Shown here: positions 1 to 9,089 of the stretch, piece after piece
How the letters are laid out: each line of letters begins with the position of its first letter
Position numbering within the stretch: the stretch's first letter is position 1
Origin: Clostridiales bacterium
Lineage (GTDB): Bacteria > Bacillota > Clostridia > Christensenellales > CAG-138
Assembly (NCBI GenBank): GCA_004558525.1
Contig: SFCQ01000003.1
Span: forward strand, 62,001 to 126,000
Length of the DNA: 64,000 nucleotides
Direction: 5' to 3'
Made by a program: the position numbers and the translations under genes
Notes under the pieces: model-generated
The model's input: only the letters and a program-made list of their open reading frames with translations
Databases searched by the model: none
What the model was told of the DNA's origin: nothing

Positions 1-601
1 TTTTTGCCGCGGGGACGGATACCTTAAAGTATGTTTCTACATCAGTAGCGCCAAGCGCAAGCGACGCGTCCTCATATTCCTTCGGCACGGCCTCAAGCGC
101 GGTCACGGATACCTTTATTATTGAAGGCAATATCATTATCGCAAGCACTATTATCGCCGCAAGCAGGCTTGCGCCATCCGGCACGCTAAAAAGCTTCCTT
201 ATGCCCGGCACAAGCACCAGCATGCCGACAAGACCGTATACCACGCTCGGTATGCCCGCAAGCAGGCTGACAGCGCTCAGTATCAGCTTTTTGAGCCTTT
301 TTGGCGCAAGCTTGGCTATGTATACCGATGCCATGAATCCGACCGGTACGCCAAGCACTATCGCGCCGCATGTGCCATAAACGCTTGTAAGTATAAACGA
401 CAGTATGCCGTATGAAGGCTCGGCAGCCGTGGAAGCCCATGTTTTGCCGAACAGGAACGGCACGAGGCCTATCTGTTTTATTGCTGGTATGCCGGATATA
501 ACAAGGTACGCCGTTATAAGCAGCACGCAGCCCACGGTTATCAGCCCCAGCACAAGGAATATGCCGTGTACGATGGTCTCAAACGCTCTTTTGTTCTTCA
601 T
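1..601 (-). CDS. pstC: Phosphate ABC transporter permease PstC (partial, C-terminus off the left edge)
   Basis: Inner-membrane permease of the high-affinity phosphate importer; with PstA it forms the channel energised by PstB. About 200 residues are visible. There is an N-terminal membrane helix (about residues 8-33), then further hydrophobic segments, and the start of the permease coupling loop (EYEDASLALGAT, then a PAAK at the edge), typical of binding-protein-dependent permeases. The start ATG at 599-601 follows AGGAG by about 9 bases. The gene lies downstream of pstS on the same strand, so pstA/pstB/phoU are expected beyond the left edge. PstC rather than PstA is inferred from gene order and the N-terminal sequence. 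Confidence 0.9.
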   Translation of the reverse strand, partial: MKNKRAFETIVHGIFLVLGLITVGCVLLITAYLVISGIPAIKQIGLVPFLFGKTWASTAAEPSYGILSFILTSVYGTCGAIVLGVPVGFMASVYIAKLAPKRLKKLILSAVSLLAGIPSVVYGLVGMLVLVPGIRKLFSVPDGASLLAAIIVLAIMILPSIIKVSVTALEAVPKEYEDASLALGATDVETYFKVSVPAAK

Positions 602-638
602 ATAGCATATTCTCCTACAAAACCAACGCAATGCTTCT

Positions 639-659
639 GGGCGGCTTTTCGGGCCGCCC
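639..659 (-). terminator. Intercistronic hairpin between pstS and pstC
   Basis: Perfect 7-bp GC stem (GGGCGGC / GCCGCCC) with a 7-base loop in the 77-bp gap between pstS and pstC. There is no strong T-run, so it is more likely an mRNA 3'-stabilising or partial-termination hairpin that lets the binding protein be made in excess of the permease. That role is inference. Confidence 0.55.
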
Positions 660-678
660 GTGTATTGCTCATGCTTTA

Positions 679-1485
679 TCAGTTTGCGGGTACCGCGCCT
701 GCCTTGGCAATAAGTTCCGCCGCACCGGCTGAGGTAGCGTAGTCAAAGAAGCTCTGCGCCGCGTTGGAAAGCGCTTCGCCTTCCTTTGTTACCAGCACGA
801 ACGGGCGCTGCACAAGATATGTGCCGTCCTTAACGGTCTCTTCAGTGGCGGCTACGCCGTTTACGGTTATCGCCTTTACGCTATCCTTAAGCGAAGCGAG
901 CGACGCATAGCCTATCGCGTTGGGATTCTGAGTGACCGTTGTTATAACGTCGCCTGTCGAGGTAAGCTCCTGGCGGTATTTGCAGACGTCCTTTGTGCCG
1001 GTTATGGACTCAAAGCCGTCCCTTGTGCCGGAGCCCGCCTCCCTGCCTATAAGCACTATCTCGGCATCGCTGCCGCCAACGTCCTTCCAGTTCGCGATAG
1101 CGCCTGTGTATATCTTGGCTATGGTTTCTATATCAAGATCATCTATCCGATTTTCGGGATTTACTATTATCGCTATGCCGTCGTAGGCAAGCACAGTCTC
1201 CTTCAAGCCCTCGGCCTTTTCCTCGTCCTTAAGCCTCCTGCTGGAAAGCCCTATGTCGCAGCGCCCTTCAAGCACGGCCTTTATGCCGGAGCCGGAGCCC
1301 GTGGGGTTGTAGGTGAAGGTAACGTTTTCGTTGTCCCTCATAAACGATTCGCCAAGCGCGCCTATCACCTTTTCCATTGATGTCGAGCCGTCGGTAGATA
1401 CCGTAGCGCCCTGCTCCCCAGCGCAGGCGGTAAGCATTATGGCTGAGCAAATTGCCGCAAGCACCATGCACATTATCTTTCTCAT
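679..1485 (-). CDS. pstS: Phosphate-binding lipoprotein PstS
   Basis: Extracytoplasmic phosphate receptor of the Pst importer, anchored as a lipoprotein. The 268-residue product has a signal peptide ending in the lipobox LTAC (Cys about 21), then the family hallmarks: the STDGSTSMEKV phosphate loop near the mature N-terminus, PTGSGSGIKA, and GREAGSGTRDGFES in the middle. The length is usual for clostridial PstS. The start is preceded by a GGGGAG ribosome site. A TATAAT-like -10 (about 1532-1537, minus strand) has no good -35, which fits an activator-dependent (PhoP-type) promoter, though I see no convincing Pho box. First gene of the pst operon. Confidence 0.95.
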   Translation of the reverse strand: MRKIMCMVLAAICSAIMLTACAGEQGATVSTDGSTSMEKVIGALGESFMRDNENVTFTYNPTGSGSGIKAVLEGRCDIGLSSRRLKDEEKAEGLKETVLAYDGIAIIVNPENRIDDLDIETIAKIYTGAIANWKDVGGSDAEIVLIGREAGSGTRDGFESITGTKDVCKYRQELTSTGDVITTVTQNPNAIGYASLASLKDSVKAITVNGVAATEETVKDGTYLVQRPFVLVTKEGEALSNAAQSFFDYATSAGAAELIAKAGAVPAN

Positions 1486-1684
1486 TTCTGTTCTCCCCTT
1501 TCAATTACCTTTATATTTTGTTCTTACGGTTATTATAAGGATACTCATCCGGTGTAAAATCAAAAAGAACAGTATTGTAAAATCCATGTCAAATCCTGTT
1601 TGGGCATATCCGTGCAAATAAGTGTGGCTTAGGAATATGAGGTCGAGTATAATAATAGCATAAGCATTAAGGAGGCATTATCGT

Positions 1685-2182
1685 ATGGAACGCATATTTT
1701 TTGCAAAGGTAAAGGGAAACGCCCGCATACCTTCAAAAAGGGATGAGGACGCAGGCTATGATGTATATGGGCTTATAGAAGAGCCGTATATTACCCTACA
1801 GCCGCATGAAACACGGCTGATTCCAACCGGCATAGCCTCCGCATGCCCGCAGGGTTACTATTTTCAGCTTCAGGAAAGGGGCTCCACAGGCACAAAGGGC
1901 ATCTCCCAAAGGTGCGGCGTTATAGACAGCGGCTACCGCGGGGAGTGGTTCCTGCCCATAACCAATCTCAATTCGGTGCCTGTGATGCTAAAGGCCCCTG
2001 ATACTAAGCTGCCTTTTAACGAGGCCGATTATCACGGCATAATATATGATCTATCCAAGGCGCTTGCGCAAGCCGTGCTGCTGCCCGTTCCCAAGACAGA
2101 GGTAACGGAGCTTAGCTATGACGAGCTTTTATCCATAAAATCACAGCGAATGGCGGGCAGCATAGGCAGCAGCAACAAGTAA
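1685..2182 (+). CDS. dut: dUTP diphosphatase (dUTPase)
   Basis: Hydrolyses dUTP to dUMP and PPi, keeping uracil out of DNA and feeding dTMP synthesis. The 165-residue protein shows trimeric-dUTPase motifs in order: motif I DAGYDVYG (22-29), the RGS-type phosphate motif ERGSTGTKG (64-72), motif III GVIDSGYRGE (78-87, catalytic Asp81) and a Gly/Ser-rich C-terminal tail like motif V. It is somewhat longer than the usual 140-150 residues, with an insertion before the tail. The start is set by AAGGAGG about 10 bases upstream; a TATAAT sits near 1649. It is monocistronic and divergent from pstS. Confidence 0.9.
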   Translation: MERIFFAKVKGNARIPSKRDEDAGYDVYGLIEEPYITLQPHETRLIPTGIASACPQGYYFQLQERGSTGTKGISQRCGVIDSGYRGEWFLPITNLNSVPVMLKAPDTKLPFNEADYHGIIYDLSKALAQAVLLPVPKTEVTELSYDELLSIKSQRMAGSIGSSNK

Positions 2183-2209
2183 GCTTATAAGCGTTTGCAC
2201 CTTTATTGT

Positions 2210-2770
2210 TTATCTTCTGTTGGAGCATTTGAAGCATTGCCTCATTATGCCGCACGCCATGTAGTCCGCCATCTGCAATGCTTCTTTTTCTATTTCGTCA
2301 AACGTAGCTATATCCCGGGCAAATTGGCAGCTCAGCCTTTCGCTCGCCTCCCTTTCGGTAAGTTCAAGATGAAAGTATAGCATGTTCCTCCATTCATCCT
2401 CGTACCAGAACCTGTTTATGGATGCAAGAAAGCTGGCTATCTCGTCTGCGTTTTCATACCAGCGGTCCCTTGCGTCGCCGGTTTTTTGGCTGTTCTCCGC
2501 CTTAAGCGCGTTTACAAGCTCGCCGCTTATTTCAAGATGCTCTGTCAGCAGGCTGCCGAAGCATTCCGACTTTGCCGTGCCGTAAAAGGGCATAAGCGCA
2601 ACGGTAAAGTCCTTTGGGTTCCGCAAAAGCCTTTTTGTCACCTCATCCAGATCCTTCAGGCAGGCAGCGGTGCTTATAATAAAAAATCTTGTCCAGTAAA
2701 CGTGCTACTCCCACAGCAGCCTCATATCGTTGGTTATAGAAGTGTTGTTATTGTTGCAGCATCTTTGCAT
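2210..2770 (-). pseudogene. Conserved clostridial hypothetical protein interrupted by an in-frame TAG
   Basis: From 2641 downward an open frame encodes 143 residues of a conserved Firmicutes family of unknown function (recognisable by TKRLLRNPKDF, the ENADEIASFLASIN block, LTEREA and ALQMADYM). The same frame reads upstream without break through WTRFFIISTA to a TAG at 2705-2707. Above that it continues as MRLLWE to an ATG at 2768-2770 preceded by AAGGAGGGTGAT. Remembered family members read LWEQHV where this gene reads LWE-stop-HV, so TAG probably replaces CAG (Gln). The GTG at 2641 has no good ribosome site. I read this as a gene with a fresh nonsense mutation, a sequencing error, or amber readthrough; elsewhere in the window TAG is an ordinary stop (for example the PhzF-family gene). 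Confidence 0.8.
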
Positions 2771-2936
2771 GCTTATCACCCTCCTTATTCGATATGAGCA
2801 TAATATGCAGCGACGCCAGCTTTGGTTATTGACGATAGCTTTCTTTTTTATGTGCCGCGGCAAATTTGATATTGTGTAGTGTTATTTCACAGAGGTGCTA
2901 TTTCACTTGCTCCGTCAGCAGCAGTTTTAATTAAGA

Positions 2937-2960
2937 AAGGACTTGCACAAACAAGTCCTT
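2937..2960 (-). terminator. Terminator-like hairpin downstream of tRNA-Trp
   Basis: Perfect 9-bp stem AAGGACTTG / CAAGTCCTT with a 6-base loop, just after the tRNA 3' end on the minus strand and followed by TTCTTAATT. Nearly the same stem recurs at 30220-30245 downstream of the tRNA-Pro gene. Confidence 0.7.
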
Positions 2961-2965
2961 TTTCA

Positions 2966-3039
2966 TGGCAGGGGCAGAAAGACTCGAACTCTCAAGAACG
3001 GTTTTGGAGACCGCTATGTTACCATTACATCATGCCCCT
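2966..3039 (-). tRNA. tRNA-Trp (CCA)
   Basis: Minus-strand cloverleaf with acceptor AGGGGCA/TGCCCCT, discriminator G, encoded 3' CCA, T-arm GAGTTCGAGTC-type loop, and an anticodon loop CTCCAAA flanked by a GCGGT/ACCG-type stem, giving anticodon CCA. 74 nt. Confidence 0.95.
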
Positions 3040-3054
3040 ATCGGCGACTTGATT

Positions 3055-3083
3055 ATTATAGCATCTATGTCTTTTGATGTCAA
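3055..3083 (-). promoter_or_regulatory. Sigma-A promoter of tRNA-Trp
   Basis: On the minus strand, TTGACA (3078-3083), a 17-base spacer and TATAAT (3055-3060), about 15 bases before the tRNA 5' end. Both hexamers match the consensus perfectly. Confidence 0.85.
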
Positions 3084-3127
3084 CGCAAAATAATATATGC
3101 GCGTTTGTGAACACATGTGCATGCCAC

Positions 3128-3157
3128 TTGCCGCGGCAGCATATTCTGCGGTATAAT
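3128..3157 (+). promoter_or_regulatory. Probable promoter of psuK-psuG
   Basis: TTGCCG (3128-3133), 18-base spacer, TATAAT (3152-3157), 25 bases before the psuK start. The spacer contains a GCCGCGGC palindrome overlapping the -35, a possible operator, unproven. Confidence 0.6.
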
Positions 3158-3181
3158 TAGCGCGAAAAGGAGCTAATCCGT

Positions 3182-4114
3182 ATGTTTAACTACGTTGCCG
3201 GCATAGGCGCCGCAAATCTTGATATAAACGGGCGCAGCATAAACCCCGTTGTCCTGCGCGATTCAAACCCGGGCGTTCTTTCGTCCTCTGCCGGCGGAGT
3301 AACGCGGAATATACTTGAAAACCTGAGCCGTATGGGCGTTAAAACTGAGCTTATGAGCGCGATAGGCCATGATGCTTTCGGCGAAAGGATAATAGAAAGC
3401 TGCAAAAGTGCAGGCATTGGCACGGAGCATGTCCTGCGGATAAAGGATCACTTTAGCTCAACATATATATCCGTGTTGGATGATTCCGGCGATATGCTTA
3501 TCGGCATGAGCGATATGCGCATACTAAAAAACATTCCGGACAAATATATTGAAGCTAATATCAGCCTTATACAAAACGCCGGGGCAATAGTATTGGACGG
3601 CTGCCTTATGCCGAAAACCATAGACGCTATCTTATCCGCCGCAGGCAAAACGCCCGTGTTTGCGGACCCCGTCTCCACTGCGTATGCTAAGACGATACAG
3701 CAGTTCTGCCCGCGGCTCTATCTTGTAAAGCCTAATCTTATGGAGCTTGAGATATTGAGCGGAATGTCCGTAGAGTCGGATACGGATATACGCATGGCGG
3801 CAGACAGGCTTATAGACGGCGGCACGCGCGCCGTGGCGGTAAGCCTTGGCAAAAGGGGCTGCTATTATTGCGATGCGGAAGGGACGAGCATGTTCCGCGC
3901 GCTTAAGCCGGTAGACGCTATGCAAAATGCCACCGGCGCGGGAGACGCGTTTATGGCAGGCCTGATAAAGGGCCACATGGACCGCCTTGACAAGGCCGGC
4001 ATGCTTGACCGCGCGCTTGCAGCGGGCATAGCGGCAACGCTTTCAAGCTCGACCATCAACCCGGATATGAGCGAGGAGCTTATAAACAGCATAATCAAAC
4101 AGTATACGATATAA
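3182..4114 (+). CDS. psuK: Pseudouridine kinase (PfkB family)
   Basis: Phosphorylates pseudouridine to pseudouridine 5'-phosphate, the first step of pseudouridine breakdown. The 310-residue PfkB-fold kinase has the N-terminal GGVTRNILENL substrate motif and the C-terminal anion-hole/catalytic motif ATGAGDAF with catalytic Asp255. The assignment to pseudouridine rather than another nucleoside or sugar rests on psuG starting 13 bases downstream. The start ATG follows AAAAGGAG at 9 bases. In noncoding context the pair recycles modified nucleosides from RNA turnover. Confidence 0.88.
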   Translation: MFNYVAGIGAANLDINGRSINPVVLRDSNPGVLSSSAGGVTRNILENLSRMGVKTELMSAIGHDAFGERIIESCKSAGIGTEHVLRIKDHFSSTYISVLDDSGDMLIGMSDMRILKNIPDKYIEANISLIQNAGAIVLDGCLMPKTIDAILSAAGKTPVFADPVSTAYAKTIQQFCPRLYLVKPNLMELEILSGMSVESDTDIRMAADRLIDGGTRAVAVSLGKRGCYYCDAEGTSMFRALKPVDAMQNATGAGDAFMAGLIKGHMDRLDKAGMLDRALAAGIAATLSSSTINPDMSEELINSIIKQYTI

Positions 4115-4127
4115 GGAGAGTGCAAAA

Positions 4128-5048
4128 ATGGAACTGAACAAATATATTGACATTCAGCCGGAGGTGGCGCAGGCGTTAACTGAAAATGAGCCTGTTGTGG
4201 CGCTTGAAAGCACTATACTGAGCCACGGCATGCCCTATCCTGAGAACCTGAGCTTTGCCGCCGAAGTTGAGCGCACCGTAAGGAGCGAGGGCGTGATACC
4301 CGCCACCATGGCCATAGTTGGCGGCAGGATAAAGATAGGCCTTGGCAAAGATGAGCTTGAGCTTATGTGCAGGGCCAAAAACGTAGGCAAGGTAAGCAGG
4401 CGCGATTTTGCAATATACGTTGCAGAGGACAAGGACGGCGCTACAACAGTTGCAAGCACCATGATGTGCTGCGCATATGCCGGAATACAGGTGTTCGCCA
4501 CCGGCGGCATAGGCGGCGTACACAGGCATGGCGAGGTCACTATGGATGTATCTGCCGACCTTCAGGAGCTTGCGCACACAAACGTTGCCGTTGTTTGCGC
4601 CGGCGCAAAGCAGATACTTGATATAGGCCGCACACTTGAATACCTTGAAACCATGGGCGTTCCGGTTATAGGCAACGGCACGGCTGACTTTCCGGCATTT
4701 TATTGCAGGAAGAGCGGCTTTGGCGTAGACTATGCTGCAAAGGACGAAGCTGATATAGCAAAGCTTATACACACAAAGCAGGAGCTTGGCCTTAAAGGCG
4801 GCATGCTTATAGGCAACCCCATACCGGAAGAGTACGCAATGGACTTTGACTATATGGAGCAGGTGATACAGAAGGCGCTTAAGAGAGCAGATGAGGCCAA
4901 CATACACGGTAAGGAGATAACTCCCTTCCTGCTTGCGAGCATAAAGGACATAACAGGAGGGGCCGCGTTCGAAGCCAACGTAAAGCTTGCGCTGAACAAC
5001 GCCAAATGCGCCGCCAGGATAGCCAGAGCCTTGAGCGATATGGAGTAA
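4128..5048 (+). CDS. psuG: Pseudouridine-5'-phosphate glycosidase
   Basis: Cleaves the C-glycosidic bond of pseudouridine 5'-phosphate to uracil and ribose 5-phosphate (physiological direction). The 306 residues match the family over full length: VVALESTILSHGMPYPEN at the N-terminus (Glu27 is the expected catalytic acid), KVSRRDF, GATTVASTM, ATGGIGGVHRHGE in the centre and GTADFPAFYCRKSG. It starts 13 bases after psuK behind AAGGAG, so the two are cotranscribed. The gene ends at a strong bidirectional terminator. Confidence 0.95.
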   Translation: MELNKYIDIQPEVAQALTENEPVVALESTILSHGMPYPENLSFAAEVERTVRSEGVIPATMAIVGGRIKIGLGKDELELMCRAKNVGKVSRRDFAIYVAEDKDGATTVASTMMCCAYAGIQVFATGGIGGVHRHGEVTMDVSADLQELAHTNVAVVCAGAKQILDIGRTLEYLETMGVPVIGNGTADFPAFYCRKSGFGVDYAAKDEADIAKLIHTKQELGLKGGMLIGNPIPEEYAMDFDYMEQVIQKALKRADEANIHGKEITPFLLASIKDITGGAAFEANVKLALNNAKCAARIARALSDME

Positions 5049-5065
5049 AAAAGCATATATACAGC

Positions 5066-5092
5066 AAAAAGCCCCAATATTTGGGGCTTTTT
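5066..5092 (+). terminator. Rho-independent terminator after psuG
   Basis: AAAAAGCCCCAA / TTGGGGCTTTTT with a 3-base loop, 17 bases past the psuG stop. A-run and T-run on both sides make it usable from either strand, so it may also serve the convergent kbl. Confidence 0.85.
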
Positions 5093-5095
5093 GCC

Positions 5096-5280
5096 TGTTG
5101 ATAAGTCCTGGGGTTGATAAGGGGCCGCAGCCCCTTATGTTCAATCCGGCTCTGACGGCATGCACGTCAGAACGGATGAAAACCTTCAGGTTTTCGTACC
5201 TTGCGGGTTTTGCCGCCCGGGAGCTAATGCGAGAGGCAAAACCCGTGAAAACTCGAAAAAGTGGCGTTCAGCCACTTGTT
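5096..5280 (+). repeat. Interspersed hairpin-chain repeat, copy A
   Basis: One of four long copies (A here, B 22390-22548 reversed, C 26647-26836, D 30021-30218) of a noncoding element. In order it holds five potential stems: AAGGGGC/GCCCCTT (about 5118-5136), CTGACG/CGTCAG (5152-5169), GAAAACCT/AGGTTTTC (5178-5195), GCGGGTTTTGCC/GGCAAAACCCG (5203-5245) and AAGTGGC/GCCACTT (5259-5277). It fills the gap between the convergent psuG and kbl genes. The right end of this copy has lost the TCGACA end seen in C and D. Short translations across it are artefacts of shared sequence, not genes. Confidence 0.85.
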
Positions 5281-5291
5281 CTTGATGCCGA

Positions 5292-6473
5292 TTACAGGCC
5301 CATTTCCTCTTTTACTTCCTTGAAGCACTTAACCGCAAACTCAAGATCCTCCCTGCTGTGTCCGGCGGATACCTGGGTGCGGATACGCGCCTTGCCCATA
5401 GGCACAACGGGATAGCAGAAGCCTATAACATACACGCCCTTTTCAAGCATGCGCGCCGCAAATTCCTGAGCTGTGCGCGCATCGTAGAGCATAACAGGCA
5501 CTATCGGGTGCGTGCCAGGCAGCACGTCAAAGCCGAGCTTGCCAAGCTCGTTGCGGAAGAAGGCGGTGTTTTCATGCACCTTGTCGCGCAGCGCGGTGGA
5601 GGCGGTGAGCATCTCCAGCACCTTAAGACTTGCCGCGCAGATGGCCGGAGCCAGCGCATTGCTGAAAAGATAGGGGCGGCTGCGCTGCCTTAGCAGATCG
5701 ACTATCTCCTTCTTTGCGCAGGTGTAGCCGCCGCTCGCGCCGCCAAGCGCCTTGCCGAGGGTGCCGGTTATTATGTCAACGCGGCCCATAACTCCGCAGG
5801 CCTCAGCCGTGCCTCTGCCATGCTCGCCCATGAAGCCGACGGCGTGGGAATCGTCTACCATCACAAGCGCGCCATACTCGTCCGCAAGGTCGCATATTGC
5901 GGGAAGGTTGGCTATATAACCGTCCATGCTGAATACGCCGTCAGTCGCTATCAGCTTTATACGGCAATCCTTGGCAGCCTCAAGCTGAGCCTTAAGATCT
6001 TGCATGTCATTGTTCTTGTAACGGAAGCGCTTTGCCTTGCAAAGGCGGATGCCGTCTATAATGCTTGCATGGTTCAGCTCGTCTGATATTATTGCGTCGT
6101 CAGCGCCAAGCAGCGTCTCAAACAGTCCGCCGTTAGCGTCAAAGCAGGAGGAGTAGAGTATGCAGTCCTCTGTGCCGACAAATTCGGCAAGCTTCTTTTC
6201 AAGCTGCTTATGTATATCCTGCGTACCGCATATGAAGCGCACACTGGAAAGGCCAAAGCCCCACCTGTCATAGCTTTCCTTGGCGGCCTCTATAAGCTCC
6301 TTGTTGTTGGAAAGGCCAAGGTAATTGTTGGCGCACATGTTAAGCACGCCGTTAGTAGTCGTAGTGTCTATCCTGGCGCGCTGCTCCGTGGTTATTATGC
6401 GCTCGTCCTTATAGGTACCGGCCTCGCGTATGCCCTCAAGCTCTTTTGCATAGATCTCGTATGCGTTTTTCAT
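5292..6473 (-). CDS. kbl: Glycine C-acetyltransferase (2-amino-3-ketobutyrate CoA ligase)
   Basis: PLP enzyme that splits 2-amino-3-oxobutyrate with CoA into glycine and acetyl-CoA, the second step of threonine catabolism. The 393 residues match the alpha-oxoamine synthase family. [12 protein letters not shown] lies near the N-terminus, FDANGG and [11 protein letters not shown] in the middle, [10 protein letters not shown] (PLP-ring Asp/His), and the Schiff-base lysine in [14 protein letters not shown]. The ATG follows AGGAGG. It is 18 bases downstream of tdh on the same strand, and the two form an operon. Confidence 0.95.
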   Translation of the reverse strand: MKNAYEIYAKELEGIREAGTYKDERIITTEQRARIDTTTTNGVLNMCANNYLGLSNNKELIEAAKESYDRWGFGLSSVRFICGTQDIHKQLEKKLAEFVGTEDCILYSSCFDANGGLFETLLGADDAIISDELNHASIIDGIRLCKAKRFRYKNNDMQDLKAQLEAAKDCRIKLIATDGVFSMDGYIANLPAICDLADEYGALVMVDDSHAVGFMGEHGRGTAEACGVMGRVDIITGTLGKALGGASGGYTCAKKEIVDLLRQRSRPYLFSNALAPAICAASLKVLEMLTASTALRDKVHENTAFFRNELGKLGFDVLPGTHPIVPVMLYDARTAQEFAARMLEKGVYVIGFCYPVVPMGKARIRTQVSAGHSREDLEFAVKCFKEVKEEMGL

Positions 6474-6491
6474 ATTTGCCTGCCTCCTTTT

Positions 6492-7532
6492 TTATTTGCT
6501 CCAGTCAAGTATTACCTTGCCGGAATGTCCGCTGTTCATGGCCTCAAAGCCCTTTTCAAATTCGGTATAGTGGTAACGGTGTGTTATTATCGGCGTAAGG
6601 TCAAGGCCGGCCTGTATCATGGCTATCATCTTATACCATGTTTCAAACATCTTGCGGCCGTAAATGCCCTGTATGCTCAGGCCCTTGAATATAACGTCGT
6701 TCCAGTCTATTATGGTGCCTGGTCCGGCTATGCCGAGCAGGGCCACCTTGCCGCCGTTGCGCATGGATTTAAGCAGCTGGTTAAGCGCCTTCCCGTTGCC
6801 GCTCATCTCAAGGCCAACGTCAAAGCCTTCCACCATGTTGTGCTCAGCCATAGCGTCCTCAAGCTTTTGATTCGTAAGGTTAACGGTGGCGGTCGCGCCC
6901 ATCTTCTTGGCTATGCTCAGCCTGTAATCGTTAACGTCGGTTATTATGATGTTCCTTGCGCCGTTCTGGCGGCATATGCCAACGGCCATCATGCCTATCG
7001 GGCCTGCGCCGGTTATAAGCACATCCTCGCCGACAACGTCAAACATCGTGGCCGTGTGCGTGGCGTTGCCATAAGCATCGAAGAAGGCTATTATCTCCTC
7101 CGGAATATCGTCCGGCATGGCTATAACATTGGTCTTGGGTATGCATACGTATTCGGCGAATGCGCCGTCCCTATCCACGCCGACGCCCGTGGTGAACTTG
7201 CACCACTGTCCGTTGCCTGCGCGGCAGTTGCGGCAGTGGCCGCAAACTATGTGGCCTTCTCCTGAAACGAGCTGCCCAACATGATACTCCGTTACGCCAG
7301 GGCCAAGCTTGGCTATTTCGCCAACATACTCATGGCCTATGGTCATAGGAGGCTTGATGTGCTGCTGGCTCCAGGGATCCCAATTGTAGATATGTACATC
7401 CGTACCGCAAATAGCTGTTTTATGGATCTTTATCAGTACCTCGCCTATACCCGGCTCCGGCACAGGCACCTGCGTCAGTATTAGTCCTTTTGCACACTCA
7501 GGTTTAACAAGCGCATCCATCATTTTCTGCAT
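6492..7532 (-). CDS. tdh: L-threonine 3-dehydrogenase
   Basis: Zn-dependent medium-chain dehydrogenase oxidising L-threonine to 2-amino-3-oxobutyrate with NAD+; the product goes to Kbl. The 346 residues show catalytic-zinc ligands Cys42 ([12 protein letters not shown]) and His67-Glu68 (GHEYVG), the structural-zinc four-Cys lobe [15 protein letters not shown], and the Rossmann glycine motif GAGPIGMMA. The INTERIOR WSQ..HIKPP motif is typical of Tdh rather than other MDR enzymes. It is the first gene of the tdh-kbl operon. Confidence 0.95.
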   Translation of the reverse strand: MQKMMDALVKPECAKGLILTQVPVPEPGIGEVLIKIHKTAICGTDVHIYNWDPWSQQHIKPPMTIGHEYVGEIAKLGPGVTEYHVGQLVSGEGHIVCGHCRNCRAGNGQWCKFTTGVGVDRDGAFAEYVCIPKTNVIAMPDDIPEEIIAFFDAYGNATHTATMFDVVGEDVLITGAGPIGMMAVGICRQNGARNIIITDVNDYRLSIAKKMGATATVNLTNQKLEDAMAEHNMVEGFDVGLEMSGNGKALNQLLKSMRNGGKVALLGIAGPGTIIDWNDVIFKGLSIQGIYGRKMFETWYKMIAMIQAGLDLTPIITHRYHYTEFEKGFEAMNSGHSGKVILDWSK

Positions 7533-7588
7533 ACTATTAACCTCGCTGAATTAAGAAGTGTTACGGCGCGTCCACGCTGTACAGACAT

Positions 7589-7617
7589 ATTATACTTTCT
7601 ATTTCAGCATAAATCAA
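7589..7617 (-). promoter_or_regulatory. Promoter of tdh-kbl
   Basis: On the minus strand TTGATT (7612-7617), 17-base spacer, TATAAT (7589-7594), about 57 bases before the tdh start. The remainder of the 197-bp gap up to 7729 shows no further feature I can name. Confidence 0.65.
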
Positions 7618-7729
7618 TCCCATAGGCCCGTTTTTTCAAGGCCTGCATTATGTATTCGCTGATTTATTTTAATCTTAGTATGCAGTTATGCAATTTTTGT
7701 CCGCGTGCAACGTACACATGTACGTCAAA

Positions 7730-8941
7730 CTATTTTGAGTACAAATATGTAAGCTCACCGGATTTATTAACAAGAGAGTATTCGCCGTTGCGGCTGACCA
7801 CAGCATAGCCATCGCTGAACGGTCCAGCCGTATCGAACTGAGGCTCAACTATGTACAAGCCTGTTGTGTTTATGTAACCCCAAAGCTCGCTTGCAGCATC
7901 TGCAACGGCGGCGGCGCCGTTTGAAAAGGAGGCCGCATCGCTGTACTTATTGGCAATCTCAAGCGAGCCTTTTGTGTTTATGTAGCCCCACTTTCCGTCT
8001 ATCTTCACCGCCGCATAGCCGTTTTTGAAGCTCAAACCGTCCTGATAGCGCGTTTTATACGCAGTCTGCGCCTTGCTGTTGAAATAGTAAACCTCGCTGC
8101 CGTCATGTATAAGCGCATAGCCTTCGCTATAAGCGGTACCATGCTGCTTGGAGCTTAATGTGGCTATCTTCTCCCCCACCTTGTCTATTATATAGCTATT
8201 GCCGTTAGCGGAGCGTGCAAACGCCACGTCCGCACCGTAATCGCTTACAGCCGCCCACTTTTGCGACACCGCGACATCGCCGTTAACATCTATGAACCCA
8301 TATTCGGAGCCGGAGCGCGCCATTGCCCTTCCGCAGTGAAAATCGCCCACTTCCCTGAAGCTATAGTCTATTATCAGCTTGCCCGTTCTGTCTATATAGC
8401 CCCATCTGTCGCCCGATTCAACCGCGGCCTTATCCTCGCTGAATATGCTCACATGCTCCCATGCAGGCTCCGCAAGCCATGCGCCCGACCTGTTTATAAG
8501 CCCGAACATTCCGTTCTGCGCGGCGAAGGCAACATCGCCGTCAAACTCATATGCTTCTGAAAACACAGCCTCTATTACCACCTGGCCGGAGGTGTTCTTA
8601 TAGCCCCAAAGCCCGTTTGCTTCGGCATACGGCACCAGCCTTCCTGAATTGGAGGGCTTTGGCGTTTGAGTAGGCTCGGCCTGGCCCGAAGCTGATTCGG
8701 GTGTTTTTTCAGGCTCCGTATTCTGCGTATCGCCGCTCTGCTCAGGCGCGGCGGGCGTTGCGGGGGCGGCATCAGCCTGACCCGTAAGCATATTGACGCC
8801 GCCGCCTTTATAAAAAGCGGCGTAAAGCAGGCTTGCTATTACAAGCGCTGCAATAAGTATAAGATGCGGCTTAATAGCCCTTATCATTTTGTTTGAATTA
8901 TTTGAACGGCTTTTGCCCGTTTTATATCCCGAGTTATCCAT
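7730..8941 (-). CDS. Membrane-anchored WG-repeat protein
   Basis: A 403-residue protein of unknown specific role. A short basic cytoplasmic N-terminus is followed by one membrane helix (about residues 27-46). A low-complexity Pro/Ala/Glu/Thr linker (about 58-97) leads to an extracellular domain of about eight WG (KWG-type) repeats, seen as recurring WGYIxxxG units such as LWGYKNTSGQVVIE, RWGYIDRTGKLII, KWGYINTKGSLEI and LWGYINTTGLYIVEP. WG repeats form a beta-propeller-like fold found in many cell-surface proteins, with mostly unknown ligands. It is a stand-alone gene between divergent or unrelated neighbours. Confidence 0.85.
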   Translation of the reverse strand: MDNSGYKTGKSRSNNSNKMIRAIKPHLILIAALVIASLLYAAFYKGGGVNMLTGQADAAPATPAAPEQSGDTQNTEPEKTPESASGQAEPTQTPKPSNSGRLVPYAEANGLWGYKNTSGQVVIEAVFSEAYEFDGDVAFAAQNGMFGLINRSGAWLAEPAWEHVSIFSEDKAAVESGDRWGYIDRTGKLIIDYSFREVGDFHCGRAMARSGSEYGFIDVNGDVAVSQKWAAVSDYGADVAFARSANGNSYIIDKVGEKIATLSSKQHGTAYSEGYALIHDGSEVYYFNSKAQTAYKTRYQDGLSFKNGYAAVKIDGKWGYINTKGSLEIANKYSDAASFSNGAAAVADAASELWGYINTTGLYIVEPQFDTAGPFSDGYAVVSRNGEYSLVNKSGELTYLYSK

Positions 8942-9089
8942 AATAAGCTATATCCTAACAAAAACAGTTTTGTATATGAATTTTATCAGATATGCATGCC
9001 AAAATAAAGAGCAAATGCACTTTTTTGGCTCAGCCTACAAGGAATAGTGTCGCGGCTTATGGCAAAAGCTAATGCCGAGGTGAAAAGAG

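Noticed and set aside
2210..2641. Accepting the 143-residue frame from GTG 2641 as a complete gene
   Set aside because: The conserved family sequence clearly continues upstream through the TAG to a better ATG and ribosome site.
4176..5165. Long frame antisense to psuG
   Set aside because: It mirrors a well-conserved gene; long antisense frames are common in this GC-rich, codon-biased DNA.
5098..5415. Open frames across the repeat copies with shared peptide text such as RFSYLAGFAARE
   Set aside because: The shared text follows from shared noncoding repeat sequence; frames differ at both ends, there is no common start and ribosome site, and the other strand is equally open.
6210..7265. 351-codon frame antisense to tdh-kbl
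   Set aside because: Same reason; its translation is Tyr/Ala/His-rich low-sense text and has no family features.
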